Source: Paracoccaceae bacterium | GTDB lineage: Bacteria; Pseudomonadota; Alphaproteobacteria; Rhodobacterales; Rhodobacteraceae | Length of the DNA: 42,416 nucleotides | Assembly: GCA_024742705.1 (NCBI GenBank) | Contig: JANSXZ010000029.1 | Location: 1-42,416, forward strand | Direction: 5' to 3' | Shown here: one piece after another, positions 17,127-25,195 of the stretch | How positions within the stretch are numbered: the first letter of the stretch is position 1 | Layout: the number at the start of each line of letters is the position of its first letter | The notes under the pieces: generated by a model | Told to the model about the DNA's origin: nothing | What the model saw: the letters and a program-made list of their open reading frames with translations, nothing else | Database searches by the model: none | Program-made: the position numbers and the translations under genes

Positions 17127-18524
17127 ATGGCAGACGCAGCGGCAGGCCGCTTTGTCGAGGGCGCGACCATGGGCCATGTGGTACGCATGACCATGACCGG
17201 CGCGCTGGGCATCACCTTCGTGTTCCTGGTCGATGCCATGGGCCTGTTCTGGGTTTCGCTGGCGGGCAATGCGCAGCAGGTCGCGGCGATCGGGTTCTCC
17301 TTTGCGATCCAGTTCTTTTCGGTGTCTTCGGGCATTGGCCTGATGATCGCGGCGACCGCCCTTGTGTCGCGGGCCATCGGCCGGCGCGAACGGGACGCGG
17401 CACGCCAGATCGCCGGCGGGGCGATTGTCATCGCCTGCGCGGTGCAGGCCGTCATGGCCGCTTGTGTGATGATGTTCCGATATGACATCCTGGAATTGTC
17501 CGGCGCGACCGGCGAGACGCTGCGCCTTGCGGCGCGCTATCTTCTGATGACGATGCCGTCGCTGACGCTGATGGTGATCGGCATGGTGGCCAGCGGCGTT
17601 CTGCGTGCCGAAGGCGATGGCAAGCGTGCGATGTTCGTGACGCTGACCTCGGGCACGGTTTCGCTGTTCGTTGATCCGCTGTTGATCCTTGGGTTGGGTC
17701 TGGGGCTGGACGGCGCGGCCATCGGGCTGAACATTTCGCGGCTGGTTCTGATGTCTGCCGCGCTCTATTTCGCGACGCGGGTGCACGATCTGATCGCCCG
17801 GCCCGACGTTGCGTCGGTGGCGCTGCATCTGCGCCCGTTCGCGTGGATCGCGGTTCCGGCTATCCTGACACAGATGGCGACGCCCTTCGGCAATTACGTC
17901 CTGACATCGGTTCTGTCGCGCTTCGGGGACGATGCGGTGGCCGGTTGGGCCGTGGTCGGGCGGTTGACGGTGGTTGCCTTCGGCGGCATCTTTTCGCTGT
18001 CCGGCGCCATAGGCGGGATCTTCGGCCAGAACTTTGGCGCCGGCCGGTATGACCGGCTGGTCACCACCTACCGTGACGCGATGATCTTCTGTTCGATCTA
18101 TACGCTGGTGGTCTGGGCGGCGCTGGTGCTGGCCACGGATGCGGTGGGGCGCGCCTTCGGTCTGACGGCGCCCGGCCTCGAGGTGCTGTGGGCCTTCACG
18201 CACATCGGCGCCGGCGCGTTTTTCTTCAACGGCATGTATTTCGTGTCGAATGCCGCATTCAACACTCTTGGCAAACCGGCGCGCGCCACCGCGCTGACCT
18301 GGTTGCGCGACGGGGTGCTGACGCTGCCGGTTGCGGTGTGGCTGGCGGGGATCGCCGGCGCGGTGGGGGTGATCTATGCGCAGGCGCTTCTGGCGGTGGT
18401 GATCGGGGTGCTGTCGGCCGTCTGGGGCTGGCATTATGTGCGCAACATCGGTATCGCACCGCCAGAGATCGACGTGACCACCCGCCGCGGATGGCGCGAC
18501 GTAAACCGCTTCCGGAGACGATGA
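17127..18524 (+). CDS. MATE family efflux transporter
   Basis: The 465-residue membrane protein has 12 predicted transmembrane segments in two homologous halves, typical of NorM/DinF-like multidrug and toxin extrusion proteins that export cationic compounds using Na+ or H+ gradients. Typical segments are MVIGMVASGVLRAEGDGKRAMFVTL and GGIFSLSGAIGGIFGQNFGAGRYDRL, the latter marking the start of the second-half repeat. The ATG at 17127 follows the MFS stop by 1 bp; the frame is open upstream, but that part overlaps the MFS gene. The stop overlaps the prmA start (ATGA at 18521). Substrate unknown. Confidence 0.9.
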   Translation: MADAAAGRFVEGATMGHVVRMTMTGALGITFVFLVDAMGLFWVSLAGNAQQVAAIGFSFAIQFFSVSSGIGLMIAATALVSRAIGRRERDAARQIAGGAIVIACAVQAVMAACVMMFRYDILELSGATGETLRLAARYLLMTMPSLTLMVIGMVASGVLRAEGDGKRAMFVTLTSGTVSLFVDPLLILGLGLGLDGAAIGLNISRLVLMSAALYFATRVHDLIARPDVASVALHLRPFAWIAVPAILTQMATPFGNYVLTSVLSRFGDDAVAGWAVVGRLTVVAFGGIFSLSGAIGGIFGQNFGAGRYDRLVTTYRDAMIFCSIYTLVVWAALVLATDAVGRAFGLTAPGLEVLWAFTHIGAGAFFFNGMYFVSNAAFNTLGKPARATALTWLRDGVLTLPVAVWLAGIAGAVGVIYAQALLAVVIGVLSAVWGWHYVRNIGIAPPEIDVTTRRGWRDVNRFRRR

Positions 18525-19396
18525 TGCCCACATTTACCGCCCTGACCACACTGACCGGCGCCCGCGCCGCCGAGGCGCTGGGCGCGGCGATGGAGGTGCT
18601 GCACCCTGAACCCACCGGCGTCGGCGTCTTCGAGATGGAGGACGGATCGGGCCTGTGGGAGGTCGGTGGCTATTTCACCGAACCGCCCGATGTCGCCGGG
18701 CTGGCGCTGCTGGCGGCCGCGCATGGGGCGCAGGATTTCGCGGTGTCGCAATTGCCGGAAACCGACTGGGTTGCCCATGTGCGGCGCGAGCTGGCGCCGG
18801 TCGAGGCGGGGCGGTTCTTCGTCTACGGCAGCCACGATGCCGACAAGGTGCCGCAAGGGCGCGCGGCGCTTCTGATCGAGGCGGCGATGGCCTTTGGCAC
18901 CGGCCACCACGGCACCACGCTGGGGTGCCTGCGCGCGCTCGACCGTTTGCTGGACCAGGGCGTTCATGCGCGCCGCGCTGTGGATATCGGATGTGGCACG
19001 GCGGTTCTGGCGATGGCGGCCGCCCTGGTCTGGCCCGAACCGGTGCTGGCTTCGGACATCGACACCGTGGCCGTCGAAGTGGCCGAGGCCAATCTGCGCG
19101 CCAACGGTCTGATGGATCGGGTGCGCTGTGTGGAAGCGGCGGGTTTCGATCATCCGCTGCTGGCGCAATCGGCGCCTTATGACCTGATCTTCGCCAATAT
19201 CCTGAAAGGGCCGCTGGTGGCGCTGGCGCCCGATATGGCGGCGCATGCGGCACCGGGCGGACACGCGATTCTGTCGGGCATCCTGAACGAACAGGCCGAC
19301 GAGGTGATCGCGGTTTATGCCCGGAATGGATACAATCTGGTGGATCGCGCCGCGATTGTCGACTGGACGACGCTGACACTGCGCCGCGCGGGCTAG
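18521..19396 (+). CDS. prmA: Ribosomal protein L11 methyltransferase
   Basis: PrmA trimethylates ribosomal protein L11 using S-adenosylmethionine. The 291-residue product has the N-terminal substrate domain (GVGVFEMEDGSGLWEVGGYF). The methyltransferase core has the SAM motif AVDIGCGTAVLAMAAA preceded by the family signature AMAFGTGHHGTTLGCL, and then FANILKGPLVALAPDM. Two consecutive ATGs (18521, 18524) are present with GGAG 4 bp before the first; 18521 overlaps the MATE stop by 4 nt, so translation is coupled. Being co-transcribed with two transporters is probably an accident of gene order. Confidence 0.92.
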   Translation: MMPTFTALTTLTGARAAEALGAAMEVLHPEPTGVGVFEMEDGSGLWEVGGYFTEPPDVAGLALLAAAHGAQDFAVSQLPETDWVAHVRRELAPVEAGRFFVYGSHDADKVPQGRAALLIEAAMAFGTGHHGTTLGCLRALDRLLDQGVHARRAVDIGCGTAVLAMAAALVWPEPVLASDIDTVAVEVAEANLRANGLMDRVRCVEAAGFDHPLLAQSAPYDLIFANILKGPLVALAPDMAAHAAPGGHAILSGILNEQADEVIAVYARNGYNLVDRAAIVDWTTLTLRRAG

Positions 19397-19478
19397 GTTC
19401 GGCGGTTTTGGCGGGCTTGCCGCTATTCGGCCATATTCGCCGACTACCCATATGGCATCCGACGGTGGGGGCCTGAGG

Positions 19479-19835
19479 ATGGAGGGTGTCTTGTCCGAAG
19501 CGAAAGCGCATTTCAACCGGCGGCTTGACCGGCTGGGGCGCAAGCACAAGGCCATGGGCGACGGCTATACCACGTCGCTGCGCAAGGACGGTCTGTTGGT
19601 GGCAACGCCGCGGCGCAAGCCGCGCAGGCTGCCGCTGCGTCCGCTGATGTTTGTCGCCGTTGCGGTGATGGTGTCCAAGGTGTGCCTGCTGTCGTATCTG
19701 GGCGAAACCGCCTATCAGGCGCGGCTGGATCGTCTTGCGCAGGGTGGCACGGTGGAACGTGCCGGTGCCTGGACGATGAGCATCGATCCTGTGACACGCG
19801 CCCTGTCGCAAAGGATCAACGAATTTTCGGGCTGA
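19479..19835 (+). CDS. Small single-pass membrane protein, unknown function
   Basis: About 118 residues, very basic in the N-terminal half (HFNRRLDRLGRKHKAMGDGY, RRKPRRLPLRP), then one transmembrane segment (PLMFVAVAVMVSKVCLLSYLG) and a roughly 45-residue C-terminal tail likely in the periplasm (positive-inside rule). No domain is recognised. The start is uncertain: ATG 19452 lacks an SD; ATG 19479 has GAGG directly adjacent; TTG 19491 has GGAGGG at a good distance and would begin LSEAKAHFNRR. The gene is followed by a strong bidirectional terminator. Coding potential is supported by codon composition and the clear membrane topology, not by a known family. Confidence 0.65.
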   Translation: MEGVLSEAKAHFNRRLDRLGRKHKAMGDGYTTSLRKDGLLVATPRRKPRRLPLRPLMFVAVAVMVSKVCLLSYLGETAYQARLDRLAQGGTVERAGAWTMSIDPVTRALSQRINEFSG

Positions 19836-19959
19836 TGTTTCGGCCCGCGTTTCGGGCGCGGCCCTGGCATTGATCGCCAGGCAGCCGCCCTGGCGCAGGT
19901 TTCACGACCGGCGCGTCCCGATCGCAGAGTTGGGTAGCGAGTGTAACGGGTAAAGAGCA

Positions 19960-19994
19960 AAACGCCGCGCTGTCGAAGGACATGCGCGGCGTTT
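19960..19994. terminator. Strong bidirectional hairpin between convergent genes
   Basis: AAACGCCGCGC (19960-19970) pairs perfectly with GCGCGGCGTTT (19984-19994) around a 13-nt loop. With A-rich and T-rich flanks it can terminate transcription of the small membrane protein gene (plus) and of the DUF1127 gene (minus; RNA ends ...GGCGUUUUGCUCUUU). Confidence 0.8.
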
Positions 19995-20043
19995 CATTTC
20001 ACGGGTCCGGCTGGCCGCCGGTAAAGGCCCATCCGAAAGCCGT

Positions 20044-20262
20044 TCAGAACGGGTTGCGGCCGGACGCCACGACGTCGATGTCGCCACGGATCATGCCGAT
20101 GTCTTCCAGTTCGCGGTCCGTCAGACGCGACAGGGCGTTGCGGGTCACGCGGGCATCGTTCCATGCGGCGACGGCGCCGATGACGGAAGACAGCAGGGCG
20201 CCGATACGGCCGGCAAATCCCTGGGTGCCGTAGTGCGTGCGCGAGGTATCAAAAGCAGCCAT
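20044..20262 (-). CDS. DUF1127 domain protein
   Basis: This 72-residue protein ends with the DUF1127 signature: RNALSRLTDRELEDIGMIRGDID (an Arg-rich 45-50-residue module). Short DUF1127 proteins in alphaproteobacteria have been linked to RNA metabolism, phosphate and stress responses; the exact role here is unknown. The N-terminal extension (MAAFDTSRTHYGTQGFAGRIGALLSSVIGAVAAW) contains a mildly hydrophobic segment. The ATG at 20262 is preceded by AAGGAACAAGGAT. The gene is monocistronic, bounded by the hairpin at 19960-19994. Confidence 0.88.
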   Translation of the reverse strand: MAAFDTSRTHYGTQGFAGRIGALLSSVIGAVAAWNDARVTRNALSRLTDRELEDIGMIRGDIDVVASGRNPF

Positions 20263-20602
20263 ATCCTTGTTCCTTGTGCTGGAGTTGCTGTTTCAGGTGT
20301 GTTCGTTTTCTTGTCAGCCGCATCTAGGGTTCGCCCAAATCGAAAGCAATATGCGAAAACGCATGTGTCCTATGCTTCTTTTGCATGGCTGCGGAACCCG
20401 GCGTAAACCTATGGGAAAACGTGGTAAATCCGGGTTGGGCAATGTCGGATTCGAACCACGTTGCGCCGCAAACCGGCCGCGTAGTCGGGGCTGGTGGCCG
20501 CGCTGTCGTTTTCAGGCGACGCGCGTGAAACGCTTGGCAGATGTTCGCCTTTCGTGCTAGTGCATCATAAAAGCAACAAAGAAACGGGCAGAGGGGCACG
20601 CG
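20263..20602. other. Divergent intergenic region, DUF1127 gene / ruvC
   Basis: These 340 bp contain no convincing ORF. They should hold the DUF1127 promoter (minus) and the ruvCAB promoter (plus). An inverted repeat AACCCGG/CCGGGTT (20395-20401 and 20430-20436) brackets a 28-nt AT-richer stretch. The segment around 20445-20460 resembles a tRNA T-loop on the minus strand, but no tRNA can be folded. Confidence 0.5.
20534..20563 (+). promoter_or_regulatory. Possible ruvCAB promoter
   Basis: TTGGCA (20534-20539) and TAGTGC (20558-20563) are spaced by 18 bp and lie 40 bp before the ruvC start. The -35 match is good and the -10 match moderate. No LexA-type GTTC-N7-GTTC box was recognised next to it. 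Confidence 0.4.
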
Positions 20603-21109
20603 ATGCGGGTACTGGGCATCGATCCGGGTTTGCGGACCATGGGGTGGGGGGTGATCGACGTGTCGGGCAGCCGACTCAGCCATGTGGCCAACGGCACCTG
20701 CACATCGCAGAGCGGTGCTTTGCCGGCACGTCTGGTGGCGCTGTTCGAACAGCTTGGTGAGGTTGTGGCGCGCTTTGCCCCCGACACTGCGGCGGTCGAA
20801 CACACGTTCGTCAACAAGGACGGGGCCGGGACGCTGAAACTGGGCCAGGCGCGCGGTATCGCGGTTCTGGTGCCGGCGCTGGCGGGGCTGGAGGTGGGCG
20901 AATACGCCCCGAACCAGATCAAGAAGACGGTGGTGGGCGTGGGCCATGCCGACAAGCGGCAGATCGCGCATATGGTTCGGATGCAGATGCCGGGCGCCGA
21001 GTTGAAGGGCCCGGACGCCGCCGACGCGCTGGCGATCGCCATGTGCCACGCGTTTCACATGCGCGCCGGCGGCCGGTTGCAGGACGCGCTGCGCCGGGCC
21101 AGCGCATGA
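20603..21109 (+). CDS. ruvC: Crossover junction endodeoxyribonuclease RuvC
   Basis: RuvC is the Holliday-junction resolvase; the homodimer cuts symmetrically across RuvAB-bound junctions. The 168-residue protein has the RNase H-like catalytic acids: Asp7 in [16 protein letters not shown], Glu in AAVEHTFVN, and the C-terminal pair in [37 protein letters not shown] is also typical. It is first in a ruvC-ruvA-ruvB operon; the ruvA start overlaps the ruvC stop (ATGA, 21106-21109). Confidence 0.96.
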   Translation: MRVLGIDPGLRTMGWGVIDVSGSRLSHVANGTCTSQSGALPARLVALFEQLGEVVARFAPDTAAVEHTFVNKDGAGTLKLGQARGIAVLVPALAGLEVGEYAPNQIKKTVVGVGHADKRQIAHMVRMQMPGAELKGPDAADALAIAMCHAFHMRAGGRLQDALRRASA

Positions 21110-21825
21110 TCGGGCGTTTGACCGGGCGGCTGGATTACCGCGCCGCGGACCATGTCCTGATCGACGTGGGCGGGGTGGGGTACATCGTCTATTGCTCGGA
21201 CCGGACGCTGGCCGGGTTGCCGGGGCCGGGGCAGGCGGTATCGCTTTACACCGATATGGTGGTGCGCGAGGATCTGATGCAGCTTTTCGGGTTCGCCTCG
21301 CTGATGGAGAAGGAATGGCACCGGCTGCTGGTGTCGGTTCAGGGGGTGGGCGCGCGGGCGTCGCTGGCGATCCTCGGCGCGCTTGGGGCCGATGGCGTGG
21401 GCCGCGCGGTGGCTCTGGGCGACTGGACCGCGATCAAGGCGGCGCGCGGGGTTGGCCCGAAACTGGCGCAACGGGTGGTTCTGGATCTCAAGGACAAGGC
21501 GCCGATGGTGATGGCGATGGGCACGGCGCCGGCGGTGGCGTCCGACGTTGTCGGGCCGGACGGCGATGCCGGTGGCGGTGACCATGCGGCGGATGCGCAA
21601 AGCGCCGCGCGGGGCGCCAGCGGTGCGGCCGCCACGGTTTCCGCCACCGCGACCGTGGCGCCGGCGGCATCGGCGCAGGCGGATGCGCTTTCGGCGCTGG
21701 CCAACCTTGGCTATGGGCCGGGCGATGCCGCGCGCGCGGTGGCCGAAGCGGCGGGTGACGCGCCCGGGGCCGCAACGCCGGATCTGATCCGCGCCGCGCT
21801 CAGGCTTCTGGCGCCCAAGGGCTGA
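21106..21825 (+). CDS. ruvA: Holliday junction branch migration protein RuvA
   Basis: RuvA is the junction-binding tetramer that targets the RuvB motor. At 239 residues it is longer than the E. coli protein (203). Domain I opens [26 protein letters not shown], the helix-hairpin-helix region reads [19 protein letters not shown] and [19 protein letters not shown], and the C-terminal domain III is [21 protein letters not shown]. The extra length is an Ala/Gly/Thr-rich linker (about residues 148-190) between domains II and III, low in complexity. The start is ATG 21106, coupled to ruvC; the upstream frame is unrelated. Confidence 0.95.
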   Translation: MIGRLTGRLDYRAADHVLIDVGGVGYIVYCSDRTLAGLPGPGQAVSLYTDMVVREDLMQLFGFASLMEKEWHRLLVSVQGVGARASLAILGALGADGVGRAVALGDWTAIKAARGVGPKLAQRVVLDLKDKAPMVMAMGTAPAVASDVVGPDGDAGGGDHAADAQSAARGASGAAATVSATATVAPAASAQADALSALANLGYGPGDAARAVAEAAGDAPGAATPDLIRAALRLLAPKG

Positions 21826-21827
21826 GC

Positions 21828-22847
21828 ATGAGCGGATCCGACCCCACCCTGCGGCCCGACCCGTTGCCCGAAGACAACGACCGCGCGCTGCGCCCGCAGC
21901 TTCTGGAGGATTTCATCGGCCAGGCCGAGGCCCGCGCCAACCTGCGGGTTTTCATCCAGTCGGCCCGGATGCGGGGCGAGGCAATGGACCATACCCTGTT
22001 TCACGGCCCGCCCGGTCTGGGAAAGACCACGCTGGCGCAGATCATGGCCCGTGAACTGGGTGTCGGATTTCGCATGACCTCGGGGCCGGTTCTGGCCAAG
22101 GCCGGGGATCTGGCGGCGATCCTGACCAACCTCGAGGCGCGCGACGTGCTGTTCATCGACGAAATCCACCGGCTGAACCCGGCTGTCGAAGAGGTGCTGT
22201 ATCCGGCGCTGGAGGATTTCGAGCTGGACCTTGTGATCGGCGAGGGGCCGGCGGCGCGCACCGTGCGGATCGAATTGCAGCCCTTTACGTTGGTCGGTGC
22301 GACCACGCGCATGGGGCTTCTGACCACGCCGCTGCGGGACCGGTTCGGCATACCGACGCGGTTGCAGTTCTACACGGTGGATGAATTGTTCGAGATCGTT
22401 TCGCGCAACGCGCGCAAATTGGGCGCGCCGGCCGACGATGCCGGCGCCCGCGAGATCGCGTTGCGGGCCCGGGGCACGCCGCGCATCGCCGGGCGCCTGT
22501 TGCGCCGCGTGGTGGATTTCGCGGTGGTCGAGGGCGATGGCCGGATCACACGCGGCCTCGCGGATGGCGCGCTGACGCGGTTGGGCGTCGATCACCTTGG
22601 GCTGGACGGCGCCGACCGGCGGTACCTGCGGCTGATCGCGGAGAACTACCAGGGCGGGCCGGTCGGAATCGAAACGCTTTCCGCGGCGCTGTCGGAAAGC
22701 CGGGATTCGCTGGAGGACGTGATCGAGCCCTACCTCTTGCAGCAGGGGCTTATCCAGCGCACGCCGCGCGGGCGGATGCTGGCGCGGAAGGCCTGGGTGC
22801 ACCTGGGCATGGCGCCGCCGAAGTCGCAGAGCGATCTCTTTGGTTGA
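21828..22847 (+). CDS. ruvB: Holliday junction branch migration helicase RuvB
   Basis: RuvB is the AAA+ hexameric motor that drives branch migration with RuvA. The 339-residue product contains [12 protein letters not shown], Walker [10 protein letters not shown] (Lys66), Walker [12 protein letters not shown], sensor [18 protein letters not shown] and the winged-helix C-terminus ([22 protein letters not shown]). Start ATG 21828 is 2 bp after the ruvA stop. It is followed by a 3'-end repeat element at 22871. Confidence 0.97.
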   Translation: MSGSDPTLRPDPLPEDNDRALRPQLLEDFIGQAEARANLRVFIQSARMRGEAMDHTLFHGPPGLGKTTLAQIMARELGVGFRMTSGPVLAKAGDLAAILTNLEARDVLFIDEIHRLNPAVEEVLYPALEDFELDLVIGEGPAARTVRIELQPFTLVGATTRMGLLTTPLRDRFGIPTRLQFYTVDELFEIVSRNARKLGAPADDAGAREIALRARGTPRIAGRLLRRVVDFAVVEGDGRITRGLADGALTRLGVDHLGLDGADRRYLRLIAENYQGGPVGIETLSAALSESRDSLEDVIEPYLLQQGLIQRTPRGRMLARKAWVHLGMAPPKSQSDLFG

Positions 22848-22870
22848 AGCGGCGCGCCGCAGATTCTATG

Positions 22871-22905
22871 CCTCCGGCGGGAGTTTTTCTGGCAAGATGA
22901 AGGGG
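22871..22905 (+). terminator. 3'-end repeat element downstream of ruvB (copy 4)
   Basis: CCTCCGGCGGGAGTTTTTCT followed by GGCAAGATGAAGGGG lies 23 bp after the ruvB stop in the ruvB direction. The CTCC...GGAG hairpin plus T5 is a plausible terminator. Its 3' end (AAGGGGGC) also sits at the ribosome-binding distance before the ATG at 22911, so it may serve the next gene as a Shine-Dalgarno sequence. Confidence 0.6.
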
Positions 22906-22910
22906 GCGCG

Positions 22911-23534
22911 ATGGCACCCGAAGAAATCGAGGCGCTGTTTACCCGTGCGGACGGAACTTTTTTGTGCGCGCGCTGGGGACGACCGATCGCACCGATCGTG
23001 TTCGGCGTCGAGGACGCCACGCTTTCGGTGATGAAGGGCGCGCTGGAGGCGGTGGGGCATCTGGCGGGGCAGCCGATCGCCGAAACCGATCCGGAACTGG
23101 GCAGCAACATGATGTTTTTCTTCATGCGTGCCTGGGACGAGTTGTTGGAGGTGCCGGATCTGGGCCGGCTGGTGCCGGATCTCGACGGGCTGGTGGCGCG
23201 GCTGATTGAGGCGGAGGCCAACCAGTACCGCATTTTCCGGTTCGACGAGACCGGGGCGATCCGGGCCTGTTTCGTGTTTCTGCGTGTCGATGCGCAACTG
23301 GGCGCGGTGCCGGCGGAGACGCTGGCGCTGAGCCAGGTCGTGCAATCGGTTCTGTTGTGGTCGGATACGGCCTTTGCCGAGCGCGCGCCGCTGGGTCTGG
23401 CCGGGGGCAAGGTGATCCTGCGCCCCGAGATCGCCGGCGTGATCCGGGCGGCCTATGATCCTGTGCTGCCGGCGATGTCGCGCGATGCCAGCCATGCGCT
23501 GCGCATTTTCGCGCGCCTGGATCGGCCGCAATGA
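22911..23534 (+). CDS. Conserved-looking hypothetical protein before ybgC
   Basis: The 207-residue soluble protein starts MAPEEIEALFTRADGTFLCARWGRPIAPIVFG. It shows mixed alpha/beta composition (FRFDETGAIRACFVFLRVDAQLGAVPAETLALSQVVQSVLLW), with no signal peptide, membrane segment or catalytic motif that I recognise. Its stop overlaps the ybgC start (ATGA at 23531-23534), so it is translationally coupled to the Tol-Pal cluster. That coupling suggests, but does not prove, a link to envelope division. SD AAGGGGG lies about 5 bp upstream of the ATG. Confidence 0.75.
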   Translation: MAPEEIEALFTRADGTFLCARWGRPIAPIVFGVEDATLSVMKGALEAVGHLAGQPIAETDPELGSNMMFFFMRAWDELLEVPDLGRLVPDLDGLVARLIEAEANQYRIFRFDETGAIRACFVFLRVDAQLGAVPAETLALSQVVQSVLLWSDTAFAERAPLGLAGGKVILRPEIAGVIRAAYDPVLPAMSRDASHALRIFARLDRPQ

Positions 23535-23917
23535 CCCATCGTTTTGCGGTTCAGGTCTATTATGAGGACACCGACATGGGCGGTATCGTCTATCACGCCA
23601 ATTACCTGCGCTACATCGAGCGCGCCCGCAGCGCCTGGGTGCGCGACCTGGGGATCGACCAGAACGCCATGCGTGAGGGCGGTGTGGTGTTCGTGGTGCG
23701 CCGGATCGAGGCCGAGTACATCTCGACCGCGCGGTTCGAGGACCTGCTGGAGGTGACGACCACGGTTGCCGAGGTTTCGGGCGTGCGGCTGACCATGGAC
23801 CAGGAGGTGCGGCGCGGCGAAACCAGGATCTTTGCGGCCCGGGTTCTGGCGGTGTGCATGAACGCGCGGGGCGTGCCGGTGCGGCTTCCAGCGGAGATTC
23901 GCGCATTGTCGGCCTGA
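23531..23917 (+). CDS. ybgC: Tol-Pal-associated acyl-CoA thioesterase YbgC
   Basis: This hotdog-fold thioesterase of the 4HBT/YbgC type hydrolyses short or acyl-carrier-linked thioesters and is routinely encoded next to tolQ. The 128-residue product begins MTHRFAVQVYYEDTDMGGIVYHANYLRYIERAR, with the YYEDTD-x-GG-x-VYHANY active-site signature (catalytic Asp in EDTD). It ends inside the usual family length. The ATG overlaps the previous stop by 4 nt. A 99-bp gap separates it from tolQ. Confidence 0.93.
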   Translation: MTHRFAVQVYYEDTDMGGIVYHANYLRYIERARSAWVRDLGIDQNAMREGGVVFVVRRIEAEYISTARFEDLLEVTTTVAEVSGVRLTMDQEVRRGETRIFAARVLAVCMNARGVPVRLPAEIRALSA

Positions 23918-23933
23918 TTCGCGCGTGGTTGTG

Positions 23934-23961
23934 TTGGCATTCGGCGCGAAGATCCGATAGT
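23934..23961 (+). promoter_or_regulatory. Possible tolQ promoter
   Basis: TTGGCA (23934-23939) and GATAGT (23956-23961) are spaced by 16 bp in the 99-bp gap between ybgC and tolQ. The match is moderate. It would place a transcription start about 48 bp before the tolQ ATG. Confidence 0.35.
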
Positions 23962-24016
23962 TTGCGGGTAATTCGGGCTCGAAGAATGGCCCGGCCCAAA
24001 AACAACGAGCAGGCGG

Positions 24017-24712
24017 ATGGAAACAGAGGTTCTGGCTTTGGCGGGGGAGATGGATTTCTCCATGTGGGGGCTGTTCGCCCGCGCGACGCTGACTGTCAAG
24101 CTGGTCATGGCGATGCTGGTGGTGGCGTCGTTCTGGGCCTGGGCGATCATCATTCAGAAGCATATCCTGTTTCGCGCGGCACGGCGCGAGGCGGCACGGT
24201 TCGACCGCCAGTTCTGGTCGGGTGAGCCGCTGGACGGCTTGTTCGACGAGATCGGGCCGGATCCGCGCGGCGCGTCGCAGCGTATTTTCTCGGCCGGCAT
24301 GATCGAGTGGCGCCGGTCGCATCGCGATGACGGCGGGCTGATCGCCGGGGCGCAGTCGCGGATCGACCGGTCGATGGACGTGGCGATCACCAAGGAGGCC
24401 GATCGGCTGCAAAAGAGCCTGCCGGTCCTGGCCACGGTGGGATCGACCGCGCCGTTCGTGGGGCTGTTCGGGACCGTCTGGGGCATCATGAACGCCTTCA
24501 TCGAGATCGCGGAGCAGCAGAACACCAACCTGGCGGTTGTCGCGCCGGGCATCGCCGAGGCGCTTCTGGCCACCGGGCTGGGATTGCTGGCGGCGATTCC
24601 GGCGGTGGTTTTCTACAACAAGCTGACCGCCGATTGCGACCGCATCGTGGGCGGCTACGAGGGCTTTGCGGACGAGTTCTCGACCATCCTGTCGCGACAG
24701 CTGGACAGCTGA
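24017..24712 (+). CDS. tolQ: Tol-Pal system protein TolQ
   Basis: TolQ is the inner-membrane proton-channel subunit, homologous to ExbB/MotA, which with TolR harvests the proton motive force to power TolA. The 231-residue product has three membrane segments (about residues 25-47, 139-160 and 172-194). The signature LATVGSTAPFVGLFGTVWGIMNAF is followed by GIAEALLATGLGLLAAIPAVVFYNKL, which holds the conserved pore Thr/Ala positions. Start ATG 24017. tolR starts 3 bp after its stop. Confidence 0.95.
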   Translation: METEVLALAGEMDFSMWGLFARATLTVKLVMAMLVVASFWAWAIIIQKHILFRAARREAARFDRQFWSGEPLDGLFDEIGPDPRGASQRIFSAGMIEWRRSHRDDGGLIAGAQSRIDRSMDVAITKEADRLQKSLPVLATVGSTAPFVGLFGTVWGIMNAFIEIAEQQNTNLAVVAPGIAEALLATGLGLLAAIPAVVFYNKLTADCDRIVGGYEGFADEFSTILSRQLDS

Positions 24713-24715
24713 GCG

Positions 24716-25186
24716 ATGGCGGGCGGGGTCCTTGAGGGGGGCGAACGACGCGGGCGGCGGCGCAGCCGGCGGCGGGCGCGGCCGATGAGCGAAATCAACG
24801 TGACGCCCTTTGTGGATGTGATGATGGTGCTTTTGATCATCTTCATGGTTGCGGCTCCCTTGCTGACCGTGGGTGTGCCGGTGGAATTGCCGAAGACCGC
24901 GGCGACCGCCCTGCCGTCGGAAACCGAGGAGCCGCTGACGATCACGGTGGCCGCGGACGGGCGCATTCTGATCCAGAGCACCGAAACGCCGCGCGGCCAG
25001 TTGATATCCAAGCTGCGAGCGATCGCGGCCGAACGTGCCAGCGACCGGGTGTTTCTGCGCGCTGACGGCGCGGTGTCGTATGAGGTTGTGATGCAGGTGA
25101 TGGGCGCGCTGAACGCGGGTGGGTTTTCCAACATCGGCCTTGTGACCGACATCGGCGGGCCTACCCTGTCAGAGACCGGGCAGTGA
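24716..25186 (+). CDS. tolR: Tol-Pal system protein TolR
   Basis: TolR is an ExbD-like bitopic protein. The 156-residue product has a basic cytoplasmic start (ERRGRRRSRRRARPMSEINVTPFVDVMMVLLIIFMV) in which the Asp of VTPFVDVMMVLL is the conserved proton-accepting residue in the single membrane helix. A periplasmic dimerisation domain follows, with ISKLRAIAAERASDRVFLRADGAVSYEVVMQVMGAL. Start ATG 24716 gives the usual basic leader; an internal ATG (MSEINV) would cut it off. It lies between tolQ and tolA in one operon. Confidence 0.94.
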   Translation: MAGGVLEGGERRGRRRSRRRARPMSEINVTPFVDVMMVLLIIFMVAAPLLTVGVPVELPKTAATALPSETEEPLTITVAADGRILIQSTETPRGQLISKLRAIAAERASDRVFLRADGAVSYEVVMQVMGALNAGGFSNIGLVTDIGGPTLSETGQ

Positions 25187-25195
25187 GGCGCGCGC

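Noticed and set aside
20440..20490. tRNA-like T-loop on the minus strand (GTTCGAATCC)
   Set aside because: The flanking arms do not pair, and no anticodon stem or acceptor stem of a tRNA could be assembled.
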